NCBI GenBank assembly: GCA_947589345.1
Contig: CANQAC010000004.1
Span: 1 to 64,000, forward strand
DNA: 64,000 bases
Origin: an uncultured Akkermansia sp.
GTDB taxonomy: Bacteria > Verrucomicrobiota > Verrucomicrobiia > Verrucomicrobiales > Akkermansiaceae
Direction of reading: 5' to 3'
Part shown: positions 37,903 to 47,573 of the stretch, piece after piece
Position numbering within the stretch: the stretch's first letter is position 1
Layout: every line of letters starts with the position of its first letter
Position numbers and translations under genes: made by a program
Notes under the pieces: generated by a model
Told to the model about the DNA's origin: nothing
Database searches by the model: none
What the model saw: only the letters and a program-made list of their open reading frames with translations

Positions 37903-40656
37903 TTACTTCGTGTCTTTCCCTTGATTCCCCTCAGCGGGAGTTGGTGTGGCTTCACTTGTCACCAAAGGCGCCAGTCTGGCCTTCACATGTTCCAACCTCT
38001 CATTGTATTTCGTTTGCTTAGGATCTGTTTGCACCAGCTTTTCCAACAATTCCACAGCTCGTTTCAGCCACTGTTCACCCTGCTTCCTATCCCCAGTGGC
38101 CAGCGCTTGTTCTGCGGAGTCTTCCAACGCCTCAGCATAAAGTGATTGCAGGGCCGTATTGCCTGGACTGATATGCAACAGCTGTTCAGACAAACGACGA
38201 TAACGTGTATATTCAGCAGCCGCTTTCTCCGCAAAGTACGGTGACCGGCTATGAGCCATAGCGAGTCCGCGCCATGCCAGTGCCTCCAGCTCCGCATAAT
38301 CCATGTTATCTGGCGCGGTGCGGCGTAGTTGCTCTACCTTACGCATAATCGTTTTGCAATACGATTCGGCGAGGTTAGGTTGTTCGTTGCGCAGCAATAT
38401 ATCCACCATGCTTGAGAGTGCGCGGCAGTGCATAAAGGGATACTCTGTCTGTTTTTCATCCTGAGTTTCCAAATATGACACCAAATCATTATGTTTACGG
38501 AATGCCTCTAAAGCCAATTCATCGTATTTCTTCCGTTCTTGAGGTGAGGAGTTTTCCCCGGCGCGGCAGTACAGATTGCCCAAGGCAGAAAGTGTGAGCG
38601 ATAAGCCTTTCTTAAAAGACAACCGATATGGATGTTCAGCTGCTAATTTACTAAACACCTGCTTGGCTTCATCCAACATGGTGTCGGCCTCGTGAAATTG
38701 CTTCAACTCTGTGGCAAACCGAGCGTGATAGAGCAGAGCATAGCCGAGACCTTGACGCGCACGGACGTGGTCAGAGTAGCTACTGAGCAACTCACGGTAG
38801 AGAGTCAGCATTTCATCCAATGCAGCCTTGTAAGCATTGTTGTCACCCTCATTGCGAGCGAGAAGGGCTTGCTCGCCAAGAGCCTGGCCGAGAGCGCAGC
38901 GAAATTCCGGATTGTAAGGGATCTGCTTACAAAGTTCACGCAGAATACCTGTGGCCTCTGCCAATAATCCTCGCACCCGATCATTTTGATTACGGCTACG
39001 CGCCACCTCCACTCGACTGAGCAACACCCCCGCCAAATCATAACGGTAGCTGACAACACTGGTATATTCCTTGCACATCTGCCGGAAAAAGCCCTCTGCA
39101 TTCGCTAAGTCGGCATCTGCCTCCTTGAGCAAGCCTTGCTGCAAGCGCAGTGTTCCAAGGTTACGCCACGATGCTGCCAGCGAGCGCGTTAGTTTTTCGT
39201 CGCGTCCCCCAGGTGGCTTACCCATGTTGTTAAGGTAAGCATTGAGGTGGTCGCCCAATATCCCCTGCAGGTGAGTGGAAGCGGGTATATCTGTAATTTC
39301 TTGGTTGAAATCATAAAGCAAGCGCTCCGTGAAATGTGCGCTATTATCGTAAGCGCGTATAGCTTCACGGCGTTCCCAAAGAGCCCACGAGCTAATGCCG
39401 ATAAGAATCGCCAAAACGCCCACCGGAATGAGCGAGGTGAGCTTGAAACGTCGACGCGTTTCTGGCTCGGTTGGTACTACCCCCTCGCCAATGGCGATAC
39501 GCCAAGCAGCTGCATTCTGCCAGCGATCTTCTATCTTGAGTTCCAACGCGCGGTCTATGGCGCGCAAGAAGGCACTCCCGTACAACGCTTCCAAGTCCGC
39601 GCGCCCAGCCAATGGTGTGTACGGATCTGTGCCCGCCAGCATGCGCAAATCTGACCGCGGCGGAAATAATCGCGTCATCAAATAGTAAAAACAAACACCC
39701 AACGCATACAAATCCGTCCACGGCCCCAGCTGTTCGCTCATCTCTTCGTCAGTGGAAGAATGAGTCTGTTCCGGTGCCGCGAAGTCAGGCGTGTAAACAT
39801 TCGTAAAGACTTTACCCGGCTGCAATTGACGCGCCGAACCAAAGTCCAGGAGAATAGTGTTGCCTTCTTCAGTGACCAGAATATTGTCCGGCTTGATATC
39901 ACGGTGGACAATGCGATGCTGCCGTAAGTAATCCAGGATGGACAGCATATTGAGAAGGAGCCGTCGGTTGTGGCGTGCTTGCTGGGATTGCTGTTCAAAG
40001 CTCAGCGAAGCTTGTTCCGGAACCGACATGGGGCGTCCCTCCATAAACGGCATCACATAATAGGCAGTACCATTGGCCTCAAATGCAGCAAGTATGGGGA
40101 CTATTCCAGGATGAGAAATACCCGTCAGAACGCTGACCTCCTGCAAAAATTCATCCACCGTAGCTTTAAAACGCTCCTCCTTCTCTGGGGATGAATGCAC
40201 CACGTAGGTACCGTTAAGCTCACGGGCCGCGAGTCCCTCAGGCATATGCTCCTTGATTGCAACCATAGTGCCCTCCGTCGCGTGGGTGGCCGAATACACG
40301 ATACCGAAACCTCCCATCCCTATCATCTTGGAGATAACGTATTCTCCCACCTGTGTGCCGGGAGGCAACGGTTTGCGATCATCCTGAGTCGGAGCGCCGG
40401 CATTTTTGCGCGCAGTTACAGAACCAATCCCGCTATTAATGCGACTGCGTGCAACAGCCCGTGCCGGAGATTCTGCAGCAACCTCCGGCAAAACCGACGA
40501 GGCAGGAGACGCGACTGGTGGGACAGGAGGAAGAACCTGCGGTGCCGGTGGTGCGCTCGGTTGCACCGGCACAGGCGGCGGCGCCACCTCCCCCGGAGGA
40601 GGAGCCATGGAATCGTCTGCTGGCGCAGGCGGAAGGGTCAGCTCAGATTCTTGCAT
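37903..40656 (-). CDS. Transmembrane Ser/Thr protein kinase with C-terminal TPR-like region
   Basis: Kinase motifs 'GMGGFGIVYSATHATEGTMVAIKEHMP', 'IVHRDIKPDNILVTEEGNTILLDFGSARQ'; TM 'LIPVGVLAILIGISSWALW'. Confidence 0.93.
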   Translation of the reverse strand: MQESELTLPPAPADDSMAPPPGEVAPPPVPVQPSAPPAPQVLPPVPPVASPASSVLPEVAAESPARAVARSRINSGIGSVTARKNAGAPTQDDRKPLPPGTQVGEYVISKMIGMGGFGIVYSATHATEGTMVAIKEHMPEGLAARELNGTYVVHSSPEKEERFKATVDEFLQEVSVLTGISHPGIVPILAAFEANGTAYYVMPFMEGRPMSVPEQASLSFEQQSQQARHNRRLLLNMLSILDYLRQHRIVHRDIKPDNILVTEEGNTILLDFGSARQLQPGKVFTNVYTPDFAAPEQTHSSTDEEMSEQLGPWTDLYALGVCFYYLMTRLFPPRSDLRMLAGTDPYTPLAGRADLEALYGSAFLRAIDRALELKIEDRWQNAAAWRIAIGEGVVPTEPETRRRFKLTSLIPVGVLAILIGISSWALWERREAIRAYDNSAHFTERLLYDFNQEITDIPASTHLQGILGDHLNAYLNNMGKPPGGRDEKLTRSLAASWRNLGTLRLQQGLLKEADADLANAEGFFRQMCKEYTSVVSYRYDLAGVLLSRVEVARSRNQNDRVRGLLAEATGILRELCKQIPYNPEFRCALGQALGEQALLARNEGDNNAYKAALDEMLTLYRELLSSYSDHVRARQGLGYALLYHARFATELKQFHEADTMLDEAKQVFSKLAAEHPYRLSFKKGLSLTLSALGNLYCRAGENSSPQERKKYDELALEAFRKHNDLVSYLETQDEKQTEYPFMHCRALSSMVDILLRNEQPNLAESYCKTIMRKVEQLRRTAPDNMDYAELEALAWRGLAMAHSRSPYFAEKAAAEYTRYRRLSEQLLHISPGNTALQSLYAEALEDSAEQALATGDRKQGEQWLKRAVELLEKLVQTDPKQTKYNERLEHVKARLAPLVTSEATPTPAEGNQGKDTK

Positions 40657-42755
40657 AGCGTAATCGTATTCTCTTGATGTTCGTTAAAATCATAAGTCGC
40701 CTCATCCAATGGGAGTTTCTCCGTATGCTCCAGCGGATTAAAAGGTGGGGCCGGGTATATGACATGCAATTCAGAACGCTGCTCGGTGCAACGGAAAATC
40801 ATTCGCAGAGGGGTCCCATCCGGCAAAGCTCCCGCCACTTTTCTTAAACTCTCCTGCATATCCGAGATATCTGCCGGTGCTGCAAACACCTCCTCCATGT
40901 GAGCTCCCACATCTGCCTCCGCTGCTTTCACATCCCCGGCAACAAACTCCATTTCCATCTCATGCGATGGCTCCCCGCGGTACTCCAACGCCAACATCGT
41001 CACATCCTTCCCCATACGACCGCCCTCCAAGTACTGGCGCAATGATGACTTGACCATTTGCAACACATCCGATACCGTGGGCAATTCTCCGCGCAGGACC
41101 TCCCTCAAGCGGACCTCACTGAAGGGGATATTATGTGTATTAGTTGCGTTGAGGACCCCCTCCGTATACAAAAAAATTCGATCCCCGGGGGCAAGCTGTA
41201 TCTCCTCCGTGTGAAAAGGCATATCCGATCGATTTCCCAGCACGTAGTCAGCCCGCGTCGTGAGCGGTTCGTATTCACCGTTCCTATTGCTGTGCAAGCT
41301 ATGCATATGTCCGGCGTTTACGTATTCCATCCGTCCGGTACTAATATCAAGGCTAGCATACAGGAGCGACATGTGAATGCCGGTTTGGTTACCTTGGCAA
41401 AGTTCACGATTGGCCTCGCTCACAATGTATTCCAGACTGCCACCTGCCCGCGTCAGCGTGCGGATAATCGACATAGCACGCATCATGAAAAGCGCAGCCG
41501 CAATACCAGAGGCATCCACATCTGCTACCAAAAAATGCAGGTGTTTTTCGTCTGGCATCGCAAAGTCATAGAAATCACCTCCCACCTCGTTAGCCTGCAT
41601 ACATGTGGCAACAAGGTCAAATTGCTGCACGTTCGGGAACGGAGGAAATTTGTTGGGCAATGCTGTGCTTTGTATAGTGCGCGCCAACTCCAAATCGCGC
41701 TGCACATGAGACTGGCGTTCCTCTCCCACCGAACGCAGTGAATCAACCATGAAATTGATACCATTGGAAAGTCGTACAAACTCCGGACTGGTGTCCACCT
41801 CCACTTTGCGTTCCAAGTCGCCCTCTGTTATTTCAAGAAGCGCTTCGTTGACTTGTGAGATACCCTGTATCACAACACGCTGAAGCAACCAACTCACAAC
41901 GCCGAACATCATCAAAAACAGCACCAGGTTACTTGCCATCATCACTTGTACTGTGTGCAAGCTAGCTCCGTATATTTCCCTGGCCGGTAACACCCCCACC
42001 AAACGATACCCCCCTCGATCCACTGCATACACATAATAACTCTCTCCATCAGCCTCTTTCTCTTCCACCTGACCGGGTTTGAGAGCCAGCAAGTCCGTCT
42101 CCGAAAACGCAGTCCGCTCACGAGTCAGCAGTACCCCGCGACGAAACACAACGATGGTTCCCTTGCTCCCAAGCACCATCTTCACCGGCGTGTTATCTGC
42201 AGTAGCCTGCTGCTCCAGACGCGTGCGAAAACCAATGCGTACGCGCCCCGGTCGGTCTTGCCGACGCACGTTGGCAAATTGCATACTGTGGGATGCCCCG
42301 ACGTCCCCGGTTGTTACGACTTCCTTTCCTTTTTCGCTTAATGTGATAATTGGGATAGAATTATCTTCTTCTTGCAGATTTTGTCCCACCAAGCTATTTG
42401 GTACAGCTGCTTCCACAATGCCATGTTCGTCCGTGATGGCAAGCTGTTCGGCACCAAGGCGATTACATATGCCTTGAAGCGCCTCTTGATCGTGAAGGAC
42501 AGAGGGATTGAGCTGCAAAATCTCTGCTAATCCCTGAGCGCGGTCTGTGGTACTCGCATCGTTCACACGGGCTAAAAAGCCTACGGCTTTCTCAACATGC
42601 GTCAACAAATCCAGCATGTCGGACAATCTCGTCTGCATCATTTGTTCTGCGCGCTCCTTCAGATGCGAAGAAAATTGGAAATAAACCAATCCCGCGGTCA
42701 TAATGAACGCGGCGAAGATAACAGCGGATAGTCTGATAAGGAACTGTCGGCGCAT
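40638..42755 (-). CDS. HAMP-type membrane SpoIIE/PP2C phosphatase
   Basis: Two TMs, HAMP-like linker, 'RDLELARTIQSTALPNKFPPFP...EVGGDFYDFAMPDEKHLHFLVADVDASGIAAALFMMRAMS'. Confidence 0.9.
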   Translation of the reverse strand: MRRQFLIRLSAVIFAAFIMTAGLVYFQFSSHLKERAEQMMQTRLSDMLDLLTHVEKAVGFLARVNDASTTDRAQGLAEILQLNPSVLHDQEALQGICNRLGAEQLAITDEHGIVEAAVPNSLVGQNLQEEDNSIPIITLSEKGKEVVTTGDVGASHSMQFANVRRQDRPGRVRIGFRTRLEQQATADNTPVKMVLGSKGTIVVFRRGVLLTRERTAFSETDLLALKPGQVEEKEADGESYYVYAVDRGGYRLVGVLPAREIYGASLHTVQVMMASNLVLFLMMFGVVSWLLQRVVIQGISQVNEALLEITEGDLERKVEVDTSPEFVRLSNGINFMVDSLRSVGEERQSHVQRDLELARTIQSTALPNKFPPFPNVQQFDLVATCMQANEVGGDFYDFAMPDEKHLHFLVADVDASGIAAALFMMRAMSIIRTLTRAGGSLEYIVSEANRELCQGNQTGIHMSLLYASLDISTGRMEYVNAGHMHSLHSNRNGEYEPLTTRADYVLGNRSDMPFHTEEIQLAPGDRIFLYTEGVLNATNTHNIPFSEVRLREVLRGELPTVSDVLQMVKSSLRQYLEGGRMGKDVTMLALEYRGEPSHEMEMEFVAGDVKAAEADVGAHMEEVFAAPADISDMQESLRKVAGALPDGTPLRMIFRCTEQRSELHVIYPAPPFNPLEHTEKLPLDEATYDFNEHQENTITLCKNLS

Positions 42756-43163
42756 ATAATCCCGCGGGTGTCAATGGTACACTTTTTCATGATATAATCA
42801 AGCACCATCTCTATGCTGACACGCTTTTCAAGATTCACACACATCCGCTAAGGTTTGACGAAATCAAAGCTCTATAAACAAAATCACGAGAAAAGAGAAC
42901 TCCCACGACACCTCTGAAAATTCGTAAAAAAAGGGCCCTTTGACTCCTGGATTTACTAAAAAGTCAGAGCAGGTTAGTCGATCTCAACTTATTGCTCATC
43001 AGCAAACTGAGAAGCATTACACCGCTAACGCATGATCCGGAAGAGTCCATTTCCTGCCCGCTGGAACTCCGGGGGTGGACATCCATTTTTCTAACTCAAG
43101 GCACTGCCACAAGAAGTTGCCTGCCGACTATTTCCACTCCCCTCTCCACTAGACACCCCTTCA

Positions 43164-44369
43164 TCAACCTAGTCTGTCGGCAAAATCCCGGTAGTCAAAA
43201 TGCCTTACACAACGCCTTACGCCGTCCACCCCCAACATGCAAATATCCGGATGGGGCACACCATTAAAATGAGTGGATTTCACGATGGTGTAGTGGGTCA
43301 TATCGTCCATCACCAGAATATCGCCTACATTCAACATGCGCGGGAAAGAAAAGTCACCCAGAACATCCCCTGCCAGGCAGGTGGGAGCGCCAAGTCGGTA
43401 AGTGTATGCCTGTTGCCCGGCCTCTCCGGCCAAGTGGTAATACTCGCCAGGCAATTGCACAGACGGCGCCTTTCCTACCGTGGCATCAGAAGCTGTATTC
43501 ATCAGACAAAATACATCAGGCCGATACGGCATTTCGAGTACATCTGGCATATGAGCCGTCACACTCACATCCAATATGGCGTGACGATAGCCCATACTCT
43601 CAAAAACATCCAGAACCCGCGCTCTGAGTACTCCCGTTCGGATGCACCATGCCTCCCCCGGCTCCAAATACACATCTACCCCATAGTTCTCTTTTAAACG
43701 CTTCACCAGTGCTATCAGAGTCTCGCGTTTATATTCTGGCATGGTAATCCAATGTCCACCACCCAAATTAAGGTATCGAACCTCCGAAGAGTTTAGCAAC
43801 ATACTAGACTGAGCCTCAAGCTCTTCCATGGTTTCAACCAGGTCGGGTGCGTTCTGCTCACACAGCGTGTGTATGTGGATGCCGCTGATGCCAACAGGCG
43901 CGGCTTTATCCAAATCAGCCACCGGCACTCCTAGACGCGATCCGGGTGTGCAGGGATCGTAGAGTGGAGTACGTCCGGTGGAATGACATGGGTTAACTCG
44001 CAATCCGAAATGGAGTAATCCGTGTACTGCACGCGGGTGCCTCATGCACATCTTACGGACCCGCTCCCACTGCGGCAGACTATTGAAATCAATATGATGA
44101 GCAAACTCCAGCAACTCCAGCAAATCTCGCTTGGTGTACGCCGGCGCATACACCGCAATGTGTCCTCCCAAGTGTTCCGCCGCCAGTTTCGCTTCATACA
44201 AACCCGATGCACACGCCCCATCTGCAAACTCTCGCAGGCAATGCAGCCCTGCAACGCCCGCAAAAGCCTTGAGAGCTACAAGCATCTTCGCACCAGCGGC
44301 ATCCCCCACCTCACGCAGGACACGAGCATTGCGCTCCAGCGCTGCCTCAGATATCAAGTACTCCGCCAT
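43164..44369 (-). CDS. nspC: Carboxynorspermidine decarboxylase
   Basis: PLP fold-III decarboxylase: 'MLVALKAFAG', 'LRVNPCHSTGRTPLYDPCTPGSRLGVP', 'LNLGGGHWIT', 'LEPGEAWCIRTGVL'. Confidence 0.92.
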   Translation of the reverse strand: MAEYLISEAALERNARVLREVGDAAGAKMLVALKAFAGVAGLHCLREFADGACASGLYEAKLAAEHLGGHIAVYAPAYTKRDLLELLEFAHHIDFNSLPQWERVRKMCMRHPRAVHGLLHFGLRVNPCHSTGRTPLYDPCTPGSRLGVPVADLDKAAPVGISGIHIHTLCEQNAPDLVETMEELEAQSSMLLNSSEVRYLNLGGGHWITMPEYKRETLIALVKRLKENYGVDVYLEPGEAWCIRTGVLRARVLDVFESMGYRHAILDVSVTAHMPDVLEMPYRPDVFCLMNTASDATVGKAPSVQLPGEYYHLAGEAGQQAYTYRLGAPTCLAGDVLGDFSFPRMLNVGDILVMDDMTHYTIVKSTHFNGVPHPDICMLGVDGVRRCVRHFDYRDFADRLG

Positions 44370-44408
44370 ACTCTCCCGGCAAATGCGTGCACTCTTACGA
44401 TCCCGGGG

Positions 44409-45431
44409 CTACTCAGCTGAATCTTTTTGAGTTTGTTCCTGCTCCTCCTTCAGCTTACTCTGGACAGCTTTGATGGAAGGCGCGAGCCGACCCAGCAGGC
44501 CGATAGCTTTTGCCTGAGCTGCCGGTGAGGTTGACGCCCTGCGCAGCTGCTCCGCTATTCCTGCTGCCTGCATCCAGGCAGCGAGAGCCTTGCGGAACTG
44601 GCCCACCTGGCTCTCCAAATTACCCAGCGTTGAAAGTAAATGCACGAATTCGAAAGAAACGCCTGTCGAAAGTTTTTGCATAGCCAGCGCCGCTTTTTGA
44701 CCAGTTTGCAGAGTTTCGCGCGCCTGCTCCGGGTCGTCTGCAAAAAGCTGACACTCTGCCAAGCAACGGTATGAGCTCAAAAGATCTTTCGCCGCATTTT
44801 CTAAATCAGCCGACAAACTGTTACCTTCGGGCAAAGGCTTGCCTTCTCCGGGAGCCAGCTGCTCAAAGCGCGCTTTATCTAACTGCAGAGCTTTCTCATA
44901 ATATGGCAACGCCTCAGCCATTTTCCGTTGATTGATGAGGCACGCAGCCAGCCCACTCACCAAAAGGCTGTGCAATCTCTGCCCTTGGACGCTGTTGCGT
45001 GTAGCTTCCGGCAAAGCTTCCCAATCTTTGAGAGTGGTCGTGTAGATATCAAACGCTTTTTGGAAAGCGGAGAGTTCGCGCGCCCCATCTGCAAGGAAAA
45101 GTCCCAACTTCACAATCCGTTCCGGGGATCCTTTGGCCGCTCGCAGGGCATTGTAGTACGTCTCTACCTGGTTACGCATATCACGCACCAACTCGCGCCA
45201 CCTGGGCTGCCCGGCCTCTCGCCTCAGCTCATCACCCACGGTGAATACCATGTATTCCAGTAGCTGGTCTTCCGCCGACGTCATATCTACGGTTTCACCA
45301 GCTGATGCCGCTGCCCCAACCGATTGTTCGTCCCTCTTTTCTTTGCACGAGTTGAGTACCGCAGCACAGCACAAAACCAAGGGCAGAATCCCTGCCGTCC
45401 GAATGGTAGACACTATACGCACTTTTTGCAT
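44409..45431 (-). CDS. TPR-containing lipoprotein
   Basis: Lipobox-like VLNSCKEK; TPR segment 'MAEALPYYEKALQLDKARFEQLAPGEG'. Confidence 0.7.
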   Translation of the reverse strand: MQKVRIVSTIRTAGILPLVLCCAAVLNSCKEKRDEQSVGAAASAGETVDMTSAEDQLLEYMVFTVGDELRREAGQPRWRELVRDMRNQVETYYNALRAAKGSPERIVKLGLFLADGARELSAFQKAFDIYTTTLKDWEALPEATRNSVQGQRLHSLLVSGLAACLINQRKMAEALPYYEKALQLDKARFEQLAPGEGKPLPEGNSLSADLENAAKDLLSSYRCLAECQLFADDPEQARETLQTGQKAALAMQKLSTGVSFEFVHLLSTLGNLESQVGQFRKALAAWMQAAGIAEQLRRASTSPAAQAKAIGLLGRLAPSIKAVQSKLKEEQEQTQKDSAE

Positions 45432-45437
45432 GATCCT

Positions 45438-45466
45438 ATCTTAAGCCCAAATCCACTGCGCGTCAA
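45438..45466 (-). promoter_or_regulatory. Sigma70-like promoter, -10 box 6 nt before ATG (leaderless geometry)
   Basis: TTGACG-17-TAAGAT then AGGATC then ATG (45431). Confidence 0.65.
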
Positions 45467-45506
45467 GCTCATTTGTTACCCCCGTCCGCCGTGTGCGAAC
45501 AAGTTT

Positions 45507-47363
45507 TTATGATTTGTTCAAGAGTTTTTCGAGAAGTTGGTTGGAAGTGGTCGCTAAGGAGGAGGGATCATCCAACATGCCAGCCAACAAAAGCGAGGTC
45601 CCCACCACCTGCTCAGCCAGGAGCTTCGCCAGCTCGGGATTATCCTTATGCATGGCTGCGAGTTTCTGTACGATGGTGTGACTGGGGTTGAGTACGATCT
45701 CAGGGTGAGTTTCAGGGATTTGTTGTCCCATGGCTTTCAGATACGCCTTTACCTCCGGGGAAACATCATTCTCCGCCTGCAGAGCAATGGCCGGAGCGCC
45801 AGTCACGCGATCACCAGTGGTCACGCGCGAAATCTTTTCCTTGAACGTCTCCGCGAGCCAAGCGGTGAGTTGCTTGGCCTGCTCATCATCCAAGCCGAGT
45901 GAATCCGGCTGATCCTCTAGCGGCGGCAATTCCAAATTTGCGCGGCTGATGTTCTTAAGTTCCTTCTCTTGCACCTTCATGAGGCTATCCACCACAAATT
46001 GATCCCCGCCATCGGTAAAGAAAGCCACCTCAAAGCCCCGGAGTTTCAGCGCATCTAAGTAGGGTGAATGCTCCAACTGCTCGCGGGACGCTCCGAAGAG
46101 TACATAAATGTCCTTCTGATTCTCCTTCATCCTACCTATGTAGTCAGCAAAGCTCGTCAATTTTCCCGGCTCAGTGAAAGTTGATTCAAAGCGCAACAAA
46201 TTGCCCAATGCCTCCTTATGCTCCCAGCTTGTCACCACGCCTTCCTTGATGTAGCGCCTGTACTGGCGCCAAAAACTTTCATACTTGTCTACATCACTTT
46301 TGGCAAGCTCCTCCAAGTGCTTAATGAATCTCTTGGTGATGATGCCTGATATCTTGCGCAGCAATGAATGATCTTGCAGCATTTCGCGTGAGATGTTCAG
46401 CGGCAGATCATCACTATCCACTACGCCTACCAAAAATCTCAACCATTCCGGCAACAAATGCTCCGGTTTGCTATCTATGAGAACCTTGTGGCAGTACAAC
46501 GATACTTCCGGCTCACTTCGCCCAAATCCCATACCTTCCGGATTTTCAGCCGGCACAAACAGCACAGAATTGAGAACGAGCGGCGCATCTGCGCTGAAAT
46601 GCATATAACTCATCGGATCGCTATCCGTGTGAGCGATGAAATGGTAAAAGGCGTTGTACTCTTCCGTCGTTACGTCCTTTTTATGTTTCATCCAAATAGC
46701 CTGCACCGTGTTGAGATGCTCTCCATTGAAATCAATGGGAAAGCTGACGAAGTTGCTGTACTTCTCCACAATGTAACGTACACGGTTCTGTCTGGCAAAA
46801 TCAGCTGCATCTTCCTTAAGCCGGATCACAATACTCGTACCACGCGGAGTATCCTCCGGCGCTTCTGTCAAGCTATACCCCTCCTGCCCATCGCTCACCC
46901 AGCGCACGGCATGCGCCTCAGGTTGCCATGACCTGGAGGTCACCTCTACCTCATCTGCCGCCATGAAGACGCTGTAGAAGCCCACGCCGAATTGCCCGAT
47001 GAGATCCTGGGGACCGCTCTGTCCCTCCTTAGCCATCTCCAAGAATTTTTTGGTTCCCGAATGGGCAATAGTGCCGAGATACTCCACGATCTCATCGCGC
47101 GTCATTCCTATGCCAGCGTCCGCGATAGTCAAGGTGCGCTTCTCCTCGTCTGTGGTGATACTCAAACGCAATTCGCGTTCAGGCTGGTAAATTTTCGGCT
47201 CAGTGAGCTGCTTGAGGCGCAGCTTTTCGCAAGCATCAGATGCATTGCTCACCAGCTCGCGAATAAAGACCTCACGATCGCTGTAGAAAGCGTGAATAAC
47301 GATGTCCAGTAACTGGCGCACTTCTGTTTGGAATGGTTGCTTATCCATACTCGTGTCATTCAT
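45507..47363 (-). CDS. htpG: Hsp90-family chaperone HtpG
   Basis: 'QTEVRQLLDIVIHAFYSDREVFIRELVSNASDACEKLR', 'DAGIGMTRDEIVEYLGTIAHSGTKKFLE', 'QFGVGFYSVFM'. Start reset to MNDTSMDKQ because a promoter occupies the 5' extension. Confidence 0.96.
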   Translation of the reverse strand: MNDTSMDKQPFQTEVRQLLDIVIHAFYSDREVFIRELVSNASDACEKLRLKQLTEPKIYQPERELRLSITTDEEKRTLTIADAGIGMTRDEIVEYLGTIAHSGTKKFLEMAKEGQSGPQDLIGQFGVGFYSVFMAADEVEVTSRSWQPEAHAVRWVSDGQEGYSLTEAPEDTPRGTSIVIRLKEDAADFARQNRVRYIVEKYSNFVSFPIDFNGEHLNTVQAIWMKHKKDVTTEEYNAFYHFIAHTDSDPMSYMHFSADAPLVLNSVLFVPAENPEGMGFGRSEPEVSLYCHKVLIDSKPEHLLPEWLRFLVGVVDSDDLPLNISREMLQDHSLLRKISGIITKRFIKHLEELAKSDVDKYESFWRQYRRYIKEGVVTSWEHKEALGNLLRFESTFTEPGKLTSFADYIGRMKENQKDIYVLFGASREQLEHSPYLDALKLRGFEVAFFTDGGDQFVVDSLMKVQEKELKNISRANLELPPLEDQPDSLGLDDEQAKQLTAWLAETFKEKISRVTTGDRVTGAPAIALQAENDVSPEVKAYLKAMGQQIPETHPEIVLNPSHTIVQKLAAMHKDNPELAKLLAEQVVGTSLLLAGMLDDPSSLATTSNQLLEKLLNKS

Positions 47364-47370
47364 GTCATCC

Positions 47371-47398
47371 ATTGTATGCCGCAGCATCGAAACGTCAA
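47371..47398 (-). promoter_or_regulatory. Sigma70-like promoter of htpG, -10 box 7 nt before ATG (leaderless geometry)
   Basis: TTGACG-16-TACAAT then GGATGAC then ATG (47363). Confidence 0.65.
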
Positions 47399-47538
47399 GG
47401 GCGAAATCTGCCATTCCAACCTCATAGTTCTCGCCGCTTTCGTCGTCATACCACCGGATGATGAAAGCCTCCGACAACGGAGCTTTTGTTCCCCATGCGC
47501 GTCCTCAGGGTTTGTGTTTCGTTGGGTGTAGTCGACGC

Positions 47539-47567
47539 TTGACTCATCCCCAGGTTTCGTGTACTCT
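47539..47567 (+). promoter_or_regulatory. Sigma70-like promoter of ispE, -10 box 6 nt before ATG (leaderless geometry)
   Basis: TTGACT-17-TACTCT then GACGTC then ATG (47574). Confidence 0.6.
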
Positions 47568-47573
47568 GACGTC

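Noticed and set aside
47364-47477. N-terminal extension of htpG (MSEAFIIRWYDD...)
   Set aside because: The extension overlaps a TTGACG-16-TACAAT promoter and lacks Hsp90 character; the start at 47363 fits better.
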